Assembly: GCF_028009165.1 (NCBI RefSeq) | Contig: NC_079245.1 | Coordinates: 682,001 to 746,000, forward strand | Direction of reading: 5' to 3' | Source of the DNA: Akanthomyces muscarius | Lineage: Eukaryota > Ascomycota > Sordariomycetes > Hypocreales > Cordycipitaceae | DNA: 64,000 nt | Shown here: positions 21,225 to 32,427 of the stretch, one piece after another | How positions within the stretch are numbered: position 1 is the stretch's first letter | How the letters are laid out: each line of letters opens with the position of its first letter | Translations under genes and position numbers: made by a program | The notes under the pieces: generated by a model | What the model was told of the DNA's origin: nothing | What the model saw: only the letters and a program-made list of their open reading frames with translations | Databases searched by the model: none

Positions 21225-24200
21225 CTAAGCCGTCGATTGATCCATATTCTTGCATGTACGCCCAAACCGAATCAGTCCGCGATTGAAGAGCCTGTTGTAT
21301 GTCCAGGCGGACTTGTATGGATCCTGGTTCACTCCCCTGCAATACGTTAGACATCCCCTCTGTGACACTGCAAGACATGGTTGCACTTACTTTCTGTTCA
21401 AGAACATAAAGTCAAAATCGGCCTTGGCTCGTGTAACCATAGAGTCCATGACGACCTTCATATAGTCTTTCCATTCCTTCTGCAGGTCGGGGATGGAAAT
21501 CGGGCCGGCCGGTGGGTTATTCGCCCACCACGTGTTGTACTCTCCGAGCCGGTCATAGATGCCCTCATATGTCGCGCAGAACGCGTCCCAAACATCTGCC
21601 TCATTCAGATAGGTAAATGCCATGCCTGCAAGTTGACAAGAACACCCAACGTTAGCCACCATTTCTGCTCGTCAATGTCCTACCAAAACTTACCCATTTC
21701 CTTGACTGCCGACAGCTGCTCGTCCGCCGACATGATGAGATAGGTCGCCTCCGCGACGGCCTTGTTGCCCTCAAACATCTGCAGTAAACAGGAATGTGAG
21801 CATGCAACAAAAATTTACAGCAGATTCAGACGTCGCAACTTACAGCACCCTTCATTCTGTTTGGCCGCGCGAGGAAAACGGTGAGTCGATCGAGATGTCG
21901 GATGCTGCCGAGCTCCCCCAGAAGCACCTTGAAAAACCCTTCCGCTTTACCAGCTACCTTCCAGTCATTGCTGCTCGGCCAGACATATCTCTCCGAAAGC
22001 GCGCACGGCATTTTAGGGCTCGGATTGCTCGGTATGGGTCTTTGATTCGTGATTTTGCCACTGTCAAGCCAGTTGGAGAAGAAATCTGCGATGATCTGAG
22101 CCTCAAAAACGTGCTCAGCTAGACGGACAACATGTTAGCAACTGTCATCAAGCCTTCTAGAGTTCGACACGTTGTGCATAGACCGAGAGGACGTAAACCT
22201 ACTTTGATATTTGGCGCGTTCAAAGGCACCATTCACCCATCTAGTGTCATGCGTGGACCACTTCTTAACAGTCCAGTCGTCGCAAGTACCAGTAGCGTTA
22301 CCCCAATACCGTGGAATGGAGTCCCATCTATGATTGTCGATGCCGTTCCATGGAAACGATGCGTCTGCAGGAAACGATGGATAGCGCCCGTTACCGCCCA
22401 AGGAGACCCTTGGTTTGCTGCAAAGTCTGCCCATTTTATTGCCGAGTGTTGCCGTGCCCGATGCTCGAGGTACTAGTTGGTGAACCTTTTCGGGCTTTGC
22501 TTCTGTGCCCGAAACATTCAGCACGTTTGCAGCGTCTGCCTCCAAAGACCGGCGCGTTGACCTCCCTGTACCTGGCCAGGTTCCGTCATCCGGGTTGCAC
22601 TCTTCGCATGGGCCAATGTCCCTGTATACGTACGTGCAATCAAGACAGACGCAGCCACAACAACCTGTCCTTCTTTTCTTACTCTTCCGGAAACAAGTGA
22701 CTAGCTCACTTCCCTTGAACAGGCCTCCGTTGTTGAAATTGACAATGTCGCCTGCAGGGCCGTTGCCCCCGACGAAGCCGACATATTTAAGGGGGCTAGG
22801 AAATTCGAACGGCTTATAATCCCAGCCAGGCATCTCCGGATCACCTTGACGTGCAGCAAGCGCCTTCGTGGTTTCAACCAAGGGCAGGTTGGCGCGCTTC
22901 TCCTCACCATTCGGGTCCAAGTCAGCGAAGCACTTGGGAGCTGCGGCACTAGTCTGCTCATCACTCTGTGCCTCTCTGACGGCGCCATCCTTCCAGCCGA
23001 AGCGATTTCCGTTGGACGCGCTTTGCCACCCCAGTGTACCAATGTCGTAATCAATACAGGTTTTGCCCTCGTCAGCGCCGTCGCCGGGGCGCCATGTGTA
23101 CATGGCAAGAGTGGTGTAGCCAAGCTCCAGCTCAACATTGACAGGTGCTGGTTTGTTCTTGTAATGATTTACCGTGATGTTTAGGCCGATGCTGAGAATA
23201 GATTCCAAGCCAATCTTGCCACCCGCCTCTGTGCTAGTGTAGATGATGTTGTGGTCTTGGACTGAGACGTCGTTGAGCTTCTTCGTTTCGAGCTCGTCAC
23301 CATCTTTGGGAGGATAATATGCGGTAAAGTTCGCAACATCAGTCACCACGCGCGATGTAAGAAGGCCGTCAAATGCCGCCACGCCATTATTGGGAGCACT
23401 GGCATCAGAGCTGTTGTATGTCGCCATGGCATACTCCAAAGCATAGTACGGCGCAAAGGTGATCTTGGCACCTCCATAAAGCGTCAACGACTGTTTATCA
23501 ATGCGTTTCGACACGCCATCCGCAAAAGCGGGATTACTTCCAGTTCCCTTGGTGACATCAATATCAGCAACGCCGCCGACGCCATAGCTCATGTCAATCT
23601 TGCCTTTCGGGTCGATATATCCAGAAGCTTGGTACAAATCGAGTGAGTCGTCCTTTTTATAGCGGTAGACGGCAGAGAATCCATAGTCAACCTTGACATC
23701 AATGTCACCAGCAATATATGCTGCGACACCTTCGATGAAGCCACCATCGCCTTGGAAGTCGCACTCTTTAGCAGTGTTCCAGAACAATGGAGTTGATACT
23801 GTTTCTTTGATAGAAAAGGCGTATTTTCTGCGGAAGTTACCTTCCACAAATCGAGATTCCCATTGAGCGGCGGTGGGTGCGAAAAACCTACCCTCCAAAT
23901 CACGGGATTGAATACCAGGGGTATCGAGAATATTGACCCAGTAATCCGGAGAGGTTGAAAAGTCAATACGCACGCTAGTTTGTTCCGAATCTTGTCGAAC
24001 ACGAAGCATGTTGAAATCGAAAGAGAAGTCGAAAATGAGCGAGGTAGGGTCGGTACCGTGCATGTCTTCTGGAAGAGCTTGGTCTTTTGACGGTGTCAAT
24101 GATAGTGCTCGAGCAATGGTGTTTGGTGCACAATTGTCCGGCATTTCGACCGCCGTTCCCTCGATTCCTCCAATCATGACCTGAAAGCACCCCTCGATAT

Positions 24201-26040
24201 CGTCGCTCAAACAAACAACTCGAGCGGTATAGGTAATATCGCCATCATCGCTGTCAATATTCCCTGGGCAGTCGAGGAAAGTAAAGGGCTCGGGGTCTCC
24301 TTCACGTCTGCGCAGTCTCGAAACAACGTGTTTCTCGCCACTCATCAACATAAAACCAAAGCCACTCTCGCGAGGGTTGCTATATCCAGTGTCCGATTGG
24401 CCGGAAAACGTAGTCAGGGCATAGACTACATCGTCTGGCGATGAGGGAAGCATCTCCGAAGGAAACAGATTCTTCAGGTCGGTAAGGGTAAATTTGCCGT
24501 TGTTCTGACCAACGTTTCGACCCGTGACAGCGGAGAGAGCAGACAAATCACCATCATCCAAGTCAATGGCCCAAATCATCAGACCAGAGAGCCCAACTTT
24601 ATTCGCATAGTCGATTTTAGCTTTGAACGTTTCTTGGTCATCGAAGGAGATCCAGCTGTTGTTGCCGTAGACGATATATTTCGCAGCTGCAGCCTTATCC
24701 GTGTAAGCCGTGGCGCCGGTTTGATAGATGAGCTCCTGGATTTCGCGGTAGGACAGAATACCAGGTGTGTTGGTGCACCGACCGGCAGCGCCAGGGCCGC
24801 TGAAGAGGCATCCCGGCTTCCAGCAATTGTTATCGCTCAACGTAAAGGAACGCCCGTAGAAGCCGAGTCCAAGAACAATGCTTGAGGGCTTGACCTTGGC
24901 GCGCCAAAACAGATCCAAAGCAAGATCGATTTCGGTAAGGTTAGTATGCGACAGAACATGATTTCCGATGGGGTTGCTGCCATCCCACACGCCGTGAATG
25001 TCATATGACATGAGATTGATCCAGTCGACGTAGGGTTCCATCAGATCCAATCGAAAGTGACGAAGGTACCAATAGGATGAAGGTGCTGTAAAGGTAACAA
25101 GGTATTTGTGGCCGCTTGCATCAATGGCAGCGCGTAGCTCTTTGAGGAAGATCCCGTACTTGATAGAGTCAGCAGGCGAGCCACCTCGATCGTCTGCAGC
25201 AGGATACTCCCAATCGAAATCAACACCATCGTAGCCATATTCTTGGAGGAAACCTAGCAGGTTTTGGATGAAGGTAGATCTGCTCGCTGCCGTGGCCACC
25301 ATTGTCGGGAATTTGTTTTGCCAAGGACCCGGGTCGCTAAACGTCCACCCTCCTATGGCAATCATAATCTTGAGGTCGGGATTGCGAGCCTTGACATTTC
25401 CCACGTTGTGGAAGAGATCTGCAGAGACACCGTCCATGTTGGTCACCTTGAAGTCATCAGTAATATAGCCAAAGGCTACATTAAGATGCGTCAACATTTC
25501 GACGGGGATCTCGGACAGCGGCATGTTGCCGCATGGGTGCTGAGAGTTCCACGACTCCCAGTAACCAATAACACGGCTTTGGACATTTCCACCACCACCC
25601 GAGGGCTTCGGCTGTTCGCAGTTGGACTGGCACTTGTCGTTGCAAAAGTCCTGCGTGGTACCGCAGAAACCGAATTCGGAGCAGCAGACATTCAGGGGGC
25701 AAGTTTTGCCAGGAGAGTCGGCAAACTGCCCACACTCGGCTTTCGCATCGCAGTTTGACAAGCATCCTGTGCCACAAAACTTGGGTCCATAACCACACCA
25801 GCCACTCTCGCCGCAACAAGCACCATTGAGGCAAGGTCTACCTGGAGCACAGGTATGGTCGTCCTGGCCAGCTTTCGATGCAGAAACCTGCGCGAGTGAG
25901 CTCACTCTGGAGCTCAAGACACTGTAAGAGAGTGACTGTTCAGATTCTGAGCCAATACATGAGAGTATAAAGAGTGAAGAGATAAGGAGTGAATAAGGTA
26001 AAATCGTAAAGAGTGGACGAGAACATTGCAGCGACACCAT
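21225..26040 (-). CDS. Class C GH18 chitinase, killer-toxin alpha/beta-subunit-like, with two hevein modules
   Basis: Five exons (26040-22203, 22118-21844, 21778-21694, 21625-21391, 21336-21225) close in frame at 1514 residues; reading only the first exon would give a false end at 22135. Order of parts: signal peptide (1-30, hydrophobic 'LFTILPYSLLISSLFILSC'); two Cys-rich chitin-binding type-1 (hevein) modules at about 62-97 and 100-140, each with CC…G.CG; a Gly-rich linker; GH18 barrel about 155-490 with 'DGVDFDWEYP', the catalytic Glu near residue 278, and 'MSYDIHG'; then about 1000 residues without a recognised enzyme domain, of the type shared with the Kluyveromyces zymocin alpha/beta subunit and with class C chitinases of mycoparasites. 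No LysM module is present in this protein, but five are encoded by the divergent neighbour. It is predicted to be secreted and to hydrolyse chitin. No gamma-type toxin gene is visible nearby. Confidence 0.9.
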
Positions 26041-27185
26041 CTTGCTCGCCCTGGTTGACTGAATAATTGCTCAGCGGTGGGTCACTGGACGGATGATGGA
26101 GAGCCCTCTGGGTGAAAATGGACAACTAACGGCGGCGTGCTATAAAATACTACTTTGATGTCAGCTTGCCATCTTTTGTACTCGATTCCTAATCTTGCCG
26201 CCCGGCCGAGTGTTGCGTTCATGGCACCCAGCGCTCTCTTCGGCAGCCTGACCAGATCAACCAAACGCTGAAAGTCTGCTTTGTTTCCAACTGCCGATAA
26301 GCTGGAAAGTAAACTAGCCAAAAGAAGCAATTCCCGTTTATGAGAAACACGATAGTCGCATGTTCACGCATGGCGGTGGATGCCGCAGGTCTGTAAAGGT
26401 ATTAACGAACCAATGCTGAACTAACGGACAGCCTACTACCGGCCACCGAATATCCCGTTTGGTATCCTCTCGGCTTTATGATTGGCTAGCTAGATGTCAT
26501 ATTTCCTTCCTGTTTCGGAGAGATTTCTTGGCCTCGGAGAGATCATCTTTGTCTCGGAGAGATAAATCAGGGTCGTTGTGGAAATCGTAATTTCCCCTGC
26601 ATGATCAGGCTCGCTTACTCGGCAAAACCATGCCGTGAGGTTTGAAGGATCAGGCTAGCGATATTTTCAAGTCTACTTAGAGGGTAACCTCCGTGCAGCA
26701 GTGCTTATGTAGAAGCCTCATTGTGACCTTGTTTAGTTGTTTTGCGAGAGGCACAGTGGAACTTTTCCCCTGATACCTGCAGTGGCGCGTTCCTGATGTG
26801 GAAGTACAGGTGGGCAGCTGAAGTGAACTCACGCCCGGGACGATCAGAACCAAAAGTCAGCTCGGGTGTTTATCCAAATGAATCAATTCCCGACGCGGCC
26901 GATGGTGTGAATGCCATCAAGTCCATTTTATCTGCCTAGCCTGAATTTTCTATACTCTTATCGTGTGATGGAGAGCAACTGCCGACCGACTTTGTCCGCG
27001 GTCGCGCGACCGTATTAGTCGCCGTGTCTTCCAGTCGCATCTTGAACAGATGTGCAAACCACCCACGCTCCCTAAATCCCAACTTCGCTCCTTTTACGGT
27101 GCGGTAGAAACTTACCCATCGTCTTTCTGGCTTCGCTCATTTTCCAAGTCGTACCTCTATTCCCGTAAATTCCTGTTCTTTTGCC
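26041..27185. promoter_or_regulatory. Shared bidirectional promoter of the chitinase and LysM genes
   Basis: 1145 bp separate the two start codons, which point away from each other. No gene is supported inside; a minus-strand frame at 26082-26330 starts at TTG. The stretch contains the three-copy TCGGAGAGAT array listed next, the best candidate for coordinate control of both genes. Confidence 0.65.
26515..26563 (+). promoter_or_regulatory. Three direct copies of TCGGAGAGAT at 19-20 bp spacing
   Basis: Exact 10-mers occur at 26515-26524, 26534-26543 and 26554-26563, with different sequence between them. The spacing is close to two helical turns, so all three face the same side of the DNA. Each contains a CGG triplet, the half-site of fungal Zn(II)2Cys6 regulators. 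The array lies 475 bp from the chitinase ATG and 622 bp from the LysM ATG. That it is an operator is inference. Confidence 0.6.
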
Positions 27186-28942
27186 ATGCACTTCCGGCAT
27201 CTTATACTCGGAGCGGTTTTCTGCTCGGCTGGTGAAGCAGCCTTCAATGGTACTGGCTCACTTTTCGGTAACAGCACCGCTTCCGCCGCACAGGCAGCTG
27301 CAGAAGACTGCACTCTTTACACCCCCAAGTCTGGTGATACTTGTCAAGACATCTTCCAGCATACGAACGCGACGTATGCACAGCTTTTGCGATGGAACCC
27401 GACCCTGGATCCATCTTGCACGTAAGTCGAGAGCTCGCCGCTACCCAGCGAAGACAATTGGAACTATTGATGTTGATAGTCCAAAACTCAGGAACTTGTC
27501 AAACTTTACTTCGGGCATTTGTGTTAGCAACCCCCAAGGTGGTGCTCATACAATCTCGTCCAACACTGTCGGCGCAACCTCTACCTTTCCGTCCGCTACG
27601 TAAGTCGCCGGTCATTACACAGGCATGCTATTTAGTTGTAACCATGACAATAGCCCAGCACCTTCGCCCACCGGGGCCGGAACCAACGGCAACTGCGGCC
27701 AGTACCACTTGGTGAAGCCAGGTGACGACTGTGGCAAGATCCTGACAAAATACGGAATCACTCTCAAAGACTTGTAAGTATCCATACTACAGGAAGTCGA
27801 CGCCTTGCTGACTTTCATTCTCTTTTCAAGTGTATTTTTGAACCCAGAGGTTAAGGACGACTGCACCAATCTCTGGGGCAATTACTACTACTGCGTCAGC
27901 CCTGTTGGACTCATCAGTGATTACCCGGGATACGATGGCAAACCCACTCGCCCTCCTATCACGACTTCGCCGATGAAGTCAACTTCTGGCATTTTCAGCC
28001 AGCTTCCCAGCATCACCGGAGGCCGCGCCATTCCAACAGCCAGCGGAACTCGGAAAGATTGCTACTTGTGAGACATGAAACAAAGATCAAGAAACCTGCC
28101 CGCACATTTGCGCTAACGAGAAACTAGATACCAGGAGTTTGACGATTTTACAAACAGCACTCTGCAAGACTGCTGGAACGCCGCCTATGCCTTTGGAGTG
28201 TCTCCCGAGGTATGCCTCTCATTAAATCGCATAGTCGACTGTGTCTAACTGCCGTTATAGGAATTTATTGTGTGGAACCCGTCTCTCGAGCAGTCCACAG
28301 GCTCGTCCGGCTCTATTGCGCCCACTCCCACAGGAGGTAACCAGTACGGTTATCCGTGCACCTTGCAGACGAGTCTCTCGTATTGTATGCAGTTATTTTC
28401 ACCAACTCCAGGTAATAGACGCATCGAGAGTTTCCCCGATGTAACTTTCGCTGACATGACTAGCTCCTACATCGACGTCCGCGCCACCCAGCCCGCGTGC
28501 GTCGGGTGAGATATCGGGCTGCACGTCATGGTACGCACCAGAAGATTACGATACCTGCGAGGGCATCTTGAACATCTTCCAGCTGTCAATCGACCAGTTC
28601 TACAAGATGAATCCTTCCATTGGAAGCGACTGCACAAAGATGGCTCTCGGCACGTACTACTGCATCTCCACGCAGTCCGATGGCGGCCCTCCCCCTAGCG
28701 GCGCGCCCACTACTACCACCACTTCGACTCCCCCGGCTGGCGCCACTCCTTCGCCGATCCAGGATGGAATGGTGGCAAACTGTAACAAATTCTACAAGGT
28801 CGTTCCTGGCGATGGCTGCTACAACCTTGCCCACGATCAGGGTATCAGTCTTGACGACTTTTACAAGTGGAACCCTGCAGTCAAGAATGACTGCACTGGA
28901 TTACAGGCAGGCTACTACGTCTGCATCCACGTGAAGGGTTAG
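27186..28942 (+). CDS. Secreted protein with five LysM modules (TAL6-like)
   Basis: Seven exons (27186-27421, 27492-27599, 27654-27773, 27831-28067, 28128-28209, 28261-28411, 28464-28942) close in frame at 470 residues. A signal peptide (MHFRHLILGAVFCSAGEA) is followed by five LysM modules separated by Thr/Pro/Ser linkers. Modules 1, 2, 4 and 5 are clear, e.g. 'YTPKSGDTCQDIFQ...LLRWNP', 'YHLVKPGDDCGKIL...FVFLNP', 'YKVVPGDGCYNLA...FYKWNP', each ending in '..C…G.YYC'. Module 3 ('QDCWNAAYAFGVSPEEFIVWNP') is more divergent. Introns fall between or within modules. LysM modules bind chitin or peptidoglycan; secreted multi-LysM proteins without an enzyme domain shield hyphae or sequester chitin fragments. 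The gene is divergent from the class C chitinase, an arrangement known from Trichoderma, where such a LysM gene was studied as tal6. Confidence 0.92.
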
Positions 28943-29152
28943 CTAGATACGCATAATGTTAGACTTTCGGAGGGCCTTTAATGGTACACCGTGAGATGAG
29001 AGCGTGTTATGGGGTCTGGCAGTCGGCACAAGTGTCTCCAGACCTTCTCTCTGGAGCTATCCGCCGGAGCCGCCGGAGCATCTCGCTTCTTGTTTTCGCT
29101 TCACTGTACTTTATATTTAGTATCGGGAAAATTTGCCTCTTTCTATTCTATA

Positions 29153-30835
29153 CTACGACGACCGTCGCGTGAACTCGTCTTCAGGGTAAAATCCGAGCTT
29201 GACAAGTGTGTCGTGGTCAGCATTGGGGCGTTCATATGCTGGATCAAAGTCATCCTTGACGACTCCAACACCGGTTGGCACGAGGTTGTTACCCCACTGA
29301 ATCGGATTTTGCCCGCCTTGGTAGAGAAATTCGGAGACCTCCTTGCTAAGCCAAATTCCCCGGGCGGGCAGGTTGACTGGGCCATATAGCAGGCCGACAG
29401 TGACCTCCGGCCTGGCGTTTGGGTCCCTATCCTTCCAGTCCAGCCTAGCATTCATCTCATCCAGCAAATTTTGAATGCTATCCTCGGGCTCTTCGACAAA
29501 TTGTAGAAAGCTCAACTCCACTGATCTCAAAGTCGACGGCAGAGCCGCGAGCGCGGATACAACGTCCATGCTTTGCACTTGCAGGTTGGAGAGTCCAAAA
29601 TGCCGCAGGCTCTTCCACTGCTCCAGAGGCAGGATGGAGTGCAATGGCATGTGCCTTGTGGTTGCTGTGTCTGGCATCCAGGCACCTTCATCCATCTCCT
29701 CGTCAGACCGCAGATGAAAATGCTCCAGGTTGGCCGCTTCGGCCAGTAGGTTTCGGAAATGACCATTCGCGAGTGAGCCCCAGCCTTCTTGCATTAATCC
29801 ACATATCATCAGCGGTAGATCTAGGCGGCGAAACGCAGGATTTCGCAGAATAGTGGCCCAGTTCTCGTAGTCCACGCAATCTTGGGCAAACATATGCGGG
29901 TTAACACCGGTGTCTAGACCATGTACATCGATGACAAGTTCCGGCAAGGAGGTGAGGCTGCCGTCGCGGAGGCTCTCCGCCACCGTTTCAAGCACTGACA
30001 GTAGACCTCGCCAATCGCGGTGATTCGCTGCCACTTGACTATCCGAAGCACCTGTAGTCGTGGTCCACAGGCTGGGCGGCCCAGCACGTGTTGTCGGCCA
30101 GCCTCGTGGCAGCGGGCAATTGAAACCGTCAGGGAAAGAGCGGATCATCGGGGTGTAGTAAAGTGGCGTGTATAGATAGCCGTGGGCGGCAGGTGTGACA
30201 GTCACCCTTTGAAGGGCCGGGAAGCTTGTCAAGCCTTTACGTAGGGCTTGTATGTCTGTGCTAGCAGCTATGATTTCGTTTTGCTCGCTTACCAAGGAGC
30301 GGTACATGTCGAGGGCGACCTCCCAGGGTAGCTCTTGCGAGAGCATTTTATTTCGACGCATATGCTGGGACAAGGTTGGTTCATCGCCTGCATTCCGATC
30401 TCGCAATAATTCATTGTTTGCGTTCCGCGCCGCCCGAAATCGCGACTCAAATGCACGCCCTGCTTCGAGATAATCATCAGAATCTACCGCCTCAGCATCA
30501 ACGTCTGCTTCGTCTGGGTATTCGTGGATGTAGTGTTGCCAGTTTTGGAAGTCGCCGAAGCGGGCGTCGTCGTAGATTATCTCGCGAATTTGCAGGCGAA
30601 TGGTGGGATGATCCGCCACCGCGCGAAACACTCGCAAGTTGACGGGGTTGGGCGAGAGGAAAACACGCGAGAATCGAAGCGGCACGCTGGTGCTGGCCGT
30701 CGAGCATGTCAGGCGCAGGTTCTTGATGTCCGCGTTTGCCAGATGGGAGGAAATGACGGCGAGAATTTCTAGAGGAAGGCGGAGAAGAGCGACGGAGCCG
30801 GGCGGTGGTCGGCACAGTAAGTCTCCGATGTCCAT
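29153..30835 (-). CDS. F-box domain protein
   Basis: A single exon encodes 560 residues from ATGGACATC. The N-terminal F-box lies at about residues 16-55 ('LLRLPLEILAVISSHLANAD', then 'IKNLRLTCSTAS'), with the usual Leu-Pro-x-Glu-Ile pattern. The rest is a long leucine-bearing region with no recognised repeat; fragments such as 'LRHFGLSNLQ' and 'LRSVELSFLQF' suggest irregular leucine-rich repeats for substrate binding. It presumably acts as a substrate adaptor for an SCF ubiquitin ligase. F-box proteins of this kind are numerous in filamentous fungi and rarely have an assigned target. Its 3' end is 210 bp from the convergent LysM gene. Confidence 0.85.
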   Translation of the reverse strand: MDIGDLLCRPPPGSVALLRLPLEILAVISSHLANADIKNLRLTCSTASTSVPLRFSRVFLSPNPVNLRVFRAVADHPTIRLQIREIIYDDARFGDFQNWQHYIHEYPDEADVDAEAVDSDDYLEAGRAFESRFRAARNANNELLRDRNAGDEPTLSQHMRRNKMLSQELPWEVALDMYRSLVSEQNEIIAASTDIQALRKGLTSFPALQRVTVTPAAHGYLYTPLYYTPMIRSFPDGFNCPLPRGWPTTRAGPPSLWTTTTGASDSQVAANHRDWRGLLSVLETVAESLRDGSLTSLPELVIDVHGLDTGVNPHMFAQDCVDYENWATILRNPAFRRLDLPLMICGLMQEGWGSLANGHFRNLLAEAANLEHFHLRSDEEMDEGAWMPDTATTRHMPLHSILPLEQWKSLRHFGLSNLQVQSMDVVSALAALPSTLRSVELSFLQFVEEPEDSIQNLLDEMNARLDWKDRDPNARPEVTVGLLYGPVNLPARGIWLSKEVSEFLYQGGQNPIQWGNNLVPTGVGVVKDDFDPAYERPNADHDTLVKLGFYPEDEFTRRSS

Positions 30836-32427
30836 AATGTAGAGATTGACATGCTGACACTGCTACATGTAGGCAGGTGTGTCATGGCGAAGGGGATGGT
30901 GTTGACTATTTATAAAGGTAACTAGCTCTCGTATGATGGCGAGGCTGCGTAGTGGAGGCGAGCCAGTGCTAGAAAAGGTTACAGGTACACCACTGTGCTA
31001 GAGACGATTCCAGCAATTGCAGTAGGCTGCTGACTACTATCGGCGAGTCTGAGCTGGATAACTAGCTGTAGTCTTAGGCTGCACAGTGTTTCGTACAATG
31101 TTTTTCTCATGCAAAAATCCGAGGGACAGCACTGTAGGAAGCTCTGCCCCTGGACTGTACAGGGCGGCTTGACAGGCCAGGACAACGACACAAGGAAAAC
31201 AGGGTAGTCTTGCACCAATAGTACCAGTGTCGGCAATTCCCCAGGTTCCTGGATGTTTATGAGAACTGGTCCACTGTCAATTGGGGCCACCTCAAAAACA
31301 GTCCGGCAGTTACTCTATCGGGACATTTGCATTGACGATCAACCAGTGAGAGGCGTCCTCCTGGAGCTTGGTGATTTCGCCACCTGCAGGACTGAAGCGC
31401 CTACAGCAATGGCAGGCACTTTGCTCTTTTTTTTTAATGTATGCGTGCCACGGGCTGAGGGCACCCGCTTAGCGTCGTGCTCGCTGTAATTTCTCTTGCC
31501 AGCGCCATAAAGCGGGCAGGGCTTCCCTTCCGCGTCCGTGTAGCGACCGACACTGAAGGATGTTGAGGCATGTTACGTGATCTAAAGGATCTTAAGTAAC
31601 TACCAATTATACTACGACTCTCAAACTCGGTTCAAATCTATGCATGCGGAAACGCGACCGTACCAAGTATGTGTGGTGCTGATGTAGCAGTGGTGCTTGA
31701 GCAGGCGTAGCCCCGGGCGGCTCCCGCATATAGACACAAGCGACTATAGGTTTCTCTTTACTTTGTTTGAAATCGGATGGGACACTTCTGCACGTTGAAG
31801 GGCGGAGGAACACCAGGGAATGCTTCGCTCGACCAACCATAGATAAGTGTCTGGATGGCGCCACTCGAGACGTGGCTGCAGCCCTACCCTGCAGGCCATG
31901 CCCAGTTGTCGTGAGCTTTCTGAATTTAAGTGACGACGGTTTATGTATTTACATGGTATATTCATTGGTGTCCTGGGGCTGGTAAGGTCTTTCCTCTAAC
32001 ATTATAGCTTCAGAGTATTAGATGTGAGCCCTCCTAGGGCTACACGACGGTGAATGGGAATTGAAAAAATAGATCCATGGATGAAATTACGGTCGTCATA
32101 GAAATCACTGCTAGGAGAAGCACAACGCATAGCTAGATACTCGTTATACGATGTTCCTCGTTGTTAATACTAGACATATCGCGGACCTTGAGATGTAGTG
32201 ACTTTAGGGATTTTCAACCTCGTTAGCTACCATTACTAGATCTTTTGGCATCTGGCCGAGTGTTCACTCAACGCTGCTGGTCGGCACAGTCTACTTGCCA
32301 TTAAGATTGGGCTGTATTTGACCATTACAGGCTCGATAGATACACGACTTGATCTTTGTGTTCAAAAAACATGAACCTAATTGCTTAGAAGGCTACTGAT
32401 AGTTCTTTTCGGCTTTTTCCCCAATTT
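30836..32427. other. Intergenic
   Basis: This 1.6 kb lies between two minus-strand genes. Only short frames without family resemblance are seen. A T9 tract sits near 31426. Apart from the TATA element of the F-box gene nothing specific was recognised. Confidence 0.5.
30907..30914 (-). promoter_or_regulatory. TATA box of the F-box gene
   Basis: On the minus strand the site is TATAAATA followed by G, a consensus TATA box, 72 bp upstream of the ATG at 30835. Confidence 0.6.

Noticed and set aside
26082..26330. 82-codon minus-strand frame with a hydrophobic start (MLLLASLLSSLSAV)
   Set aside because: The first codon is TTG, there is no in-frame ATG near the hydrophobic part, and it falls in the shared promoter of the chitinase/LysM pair.
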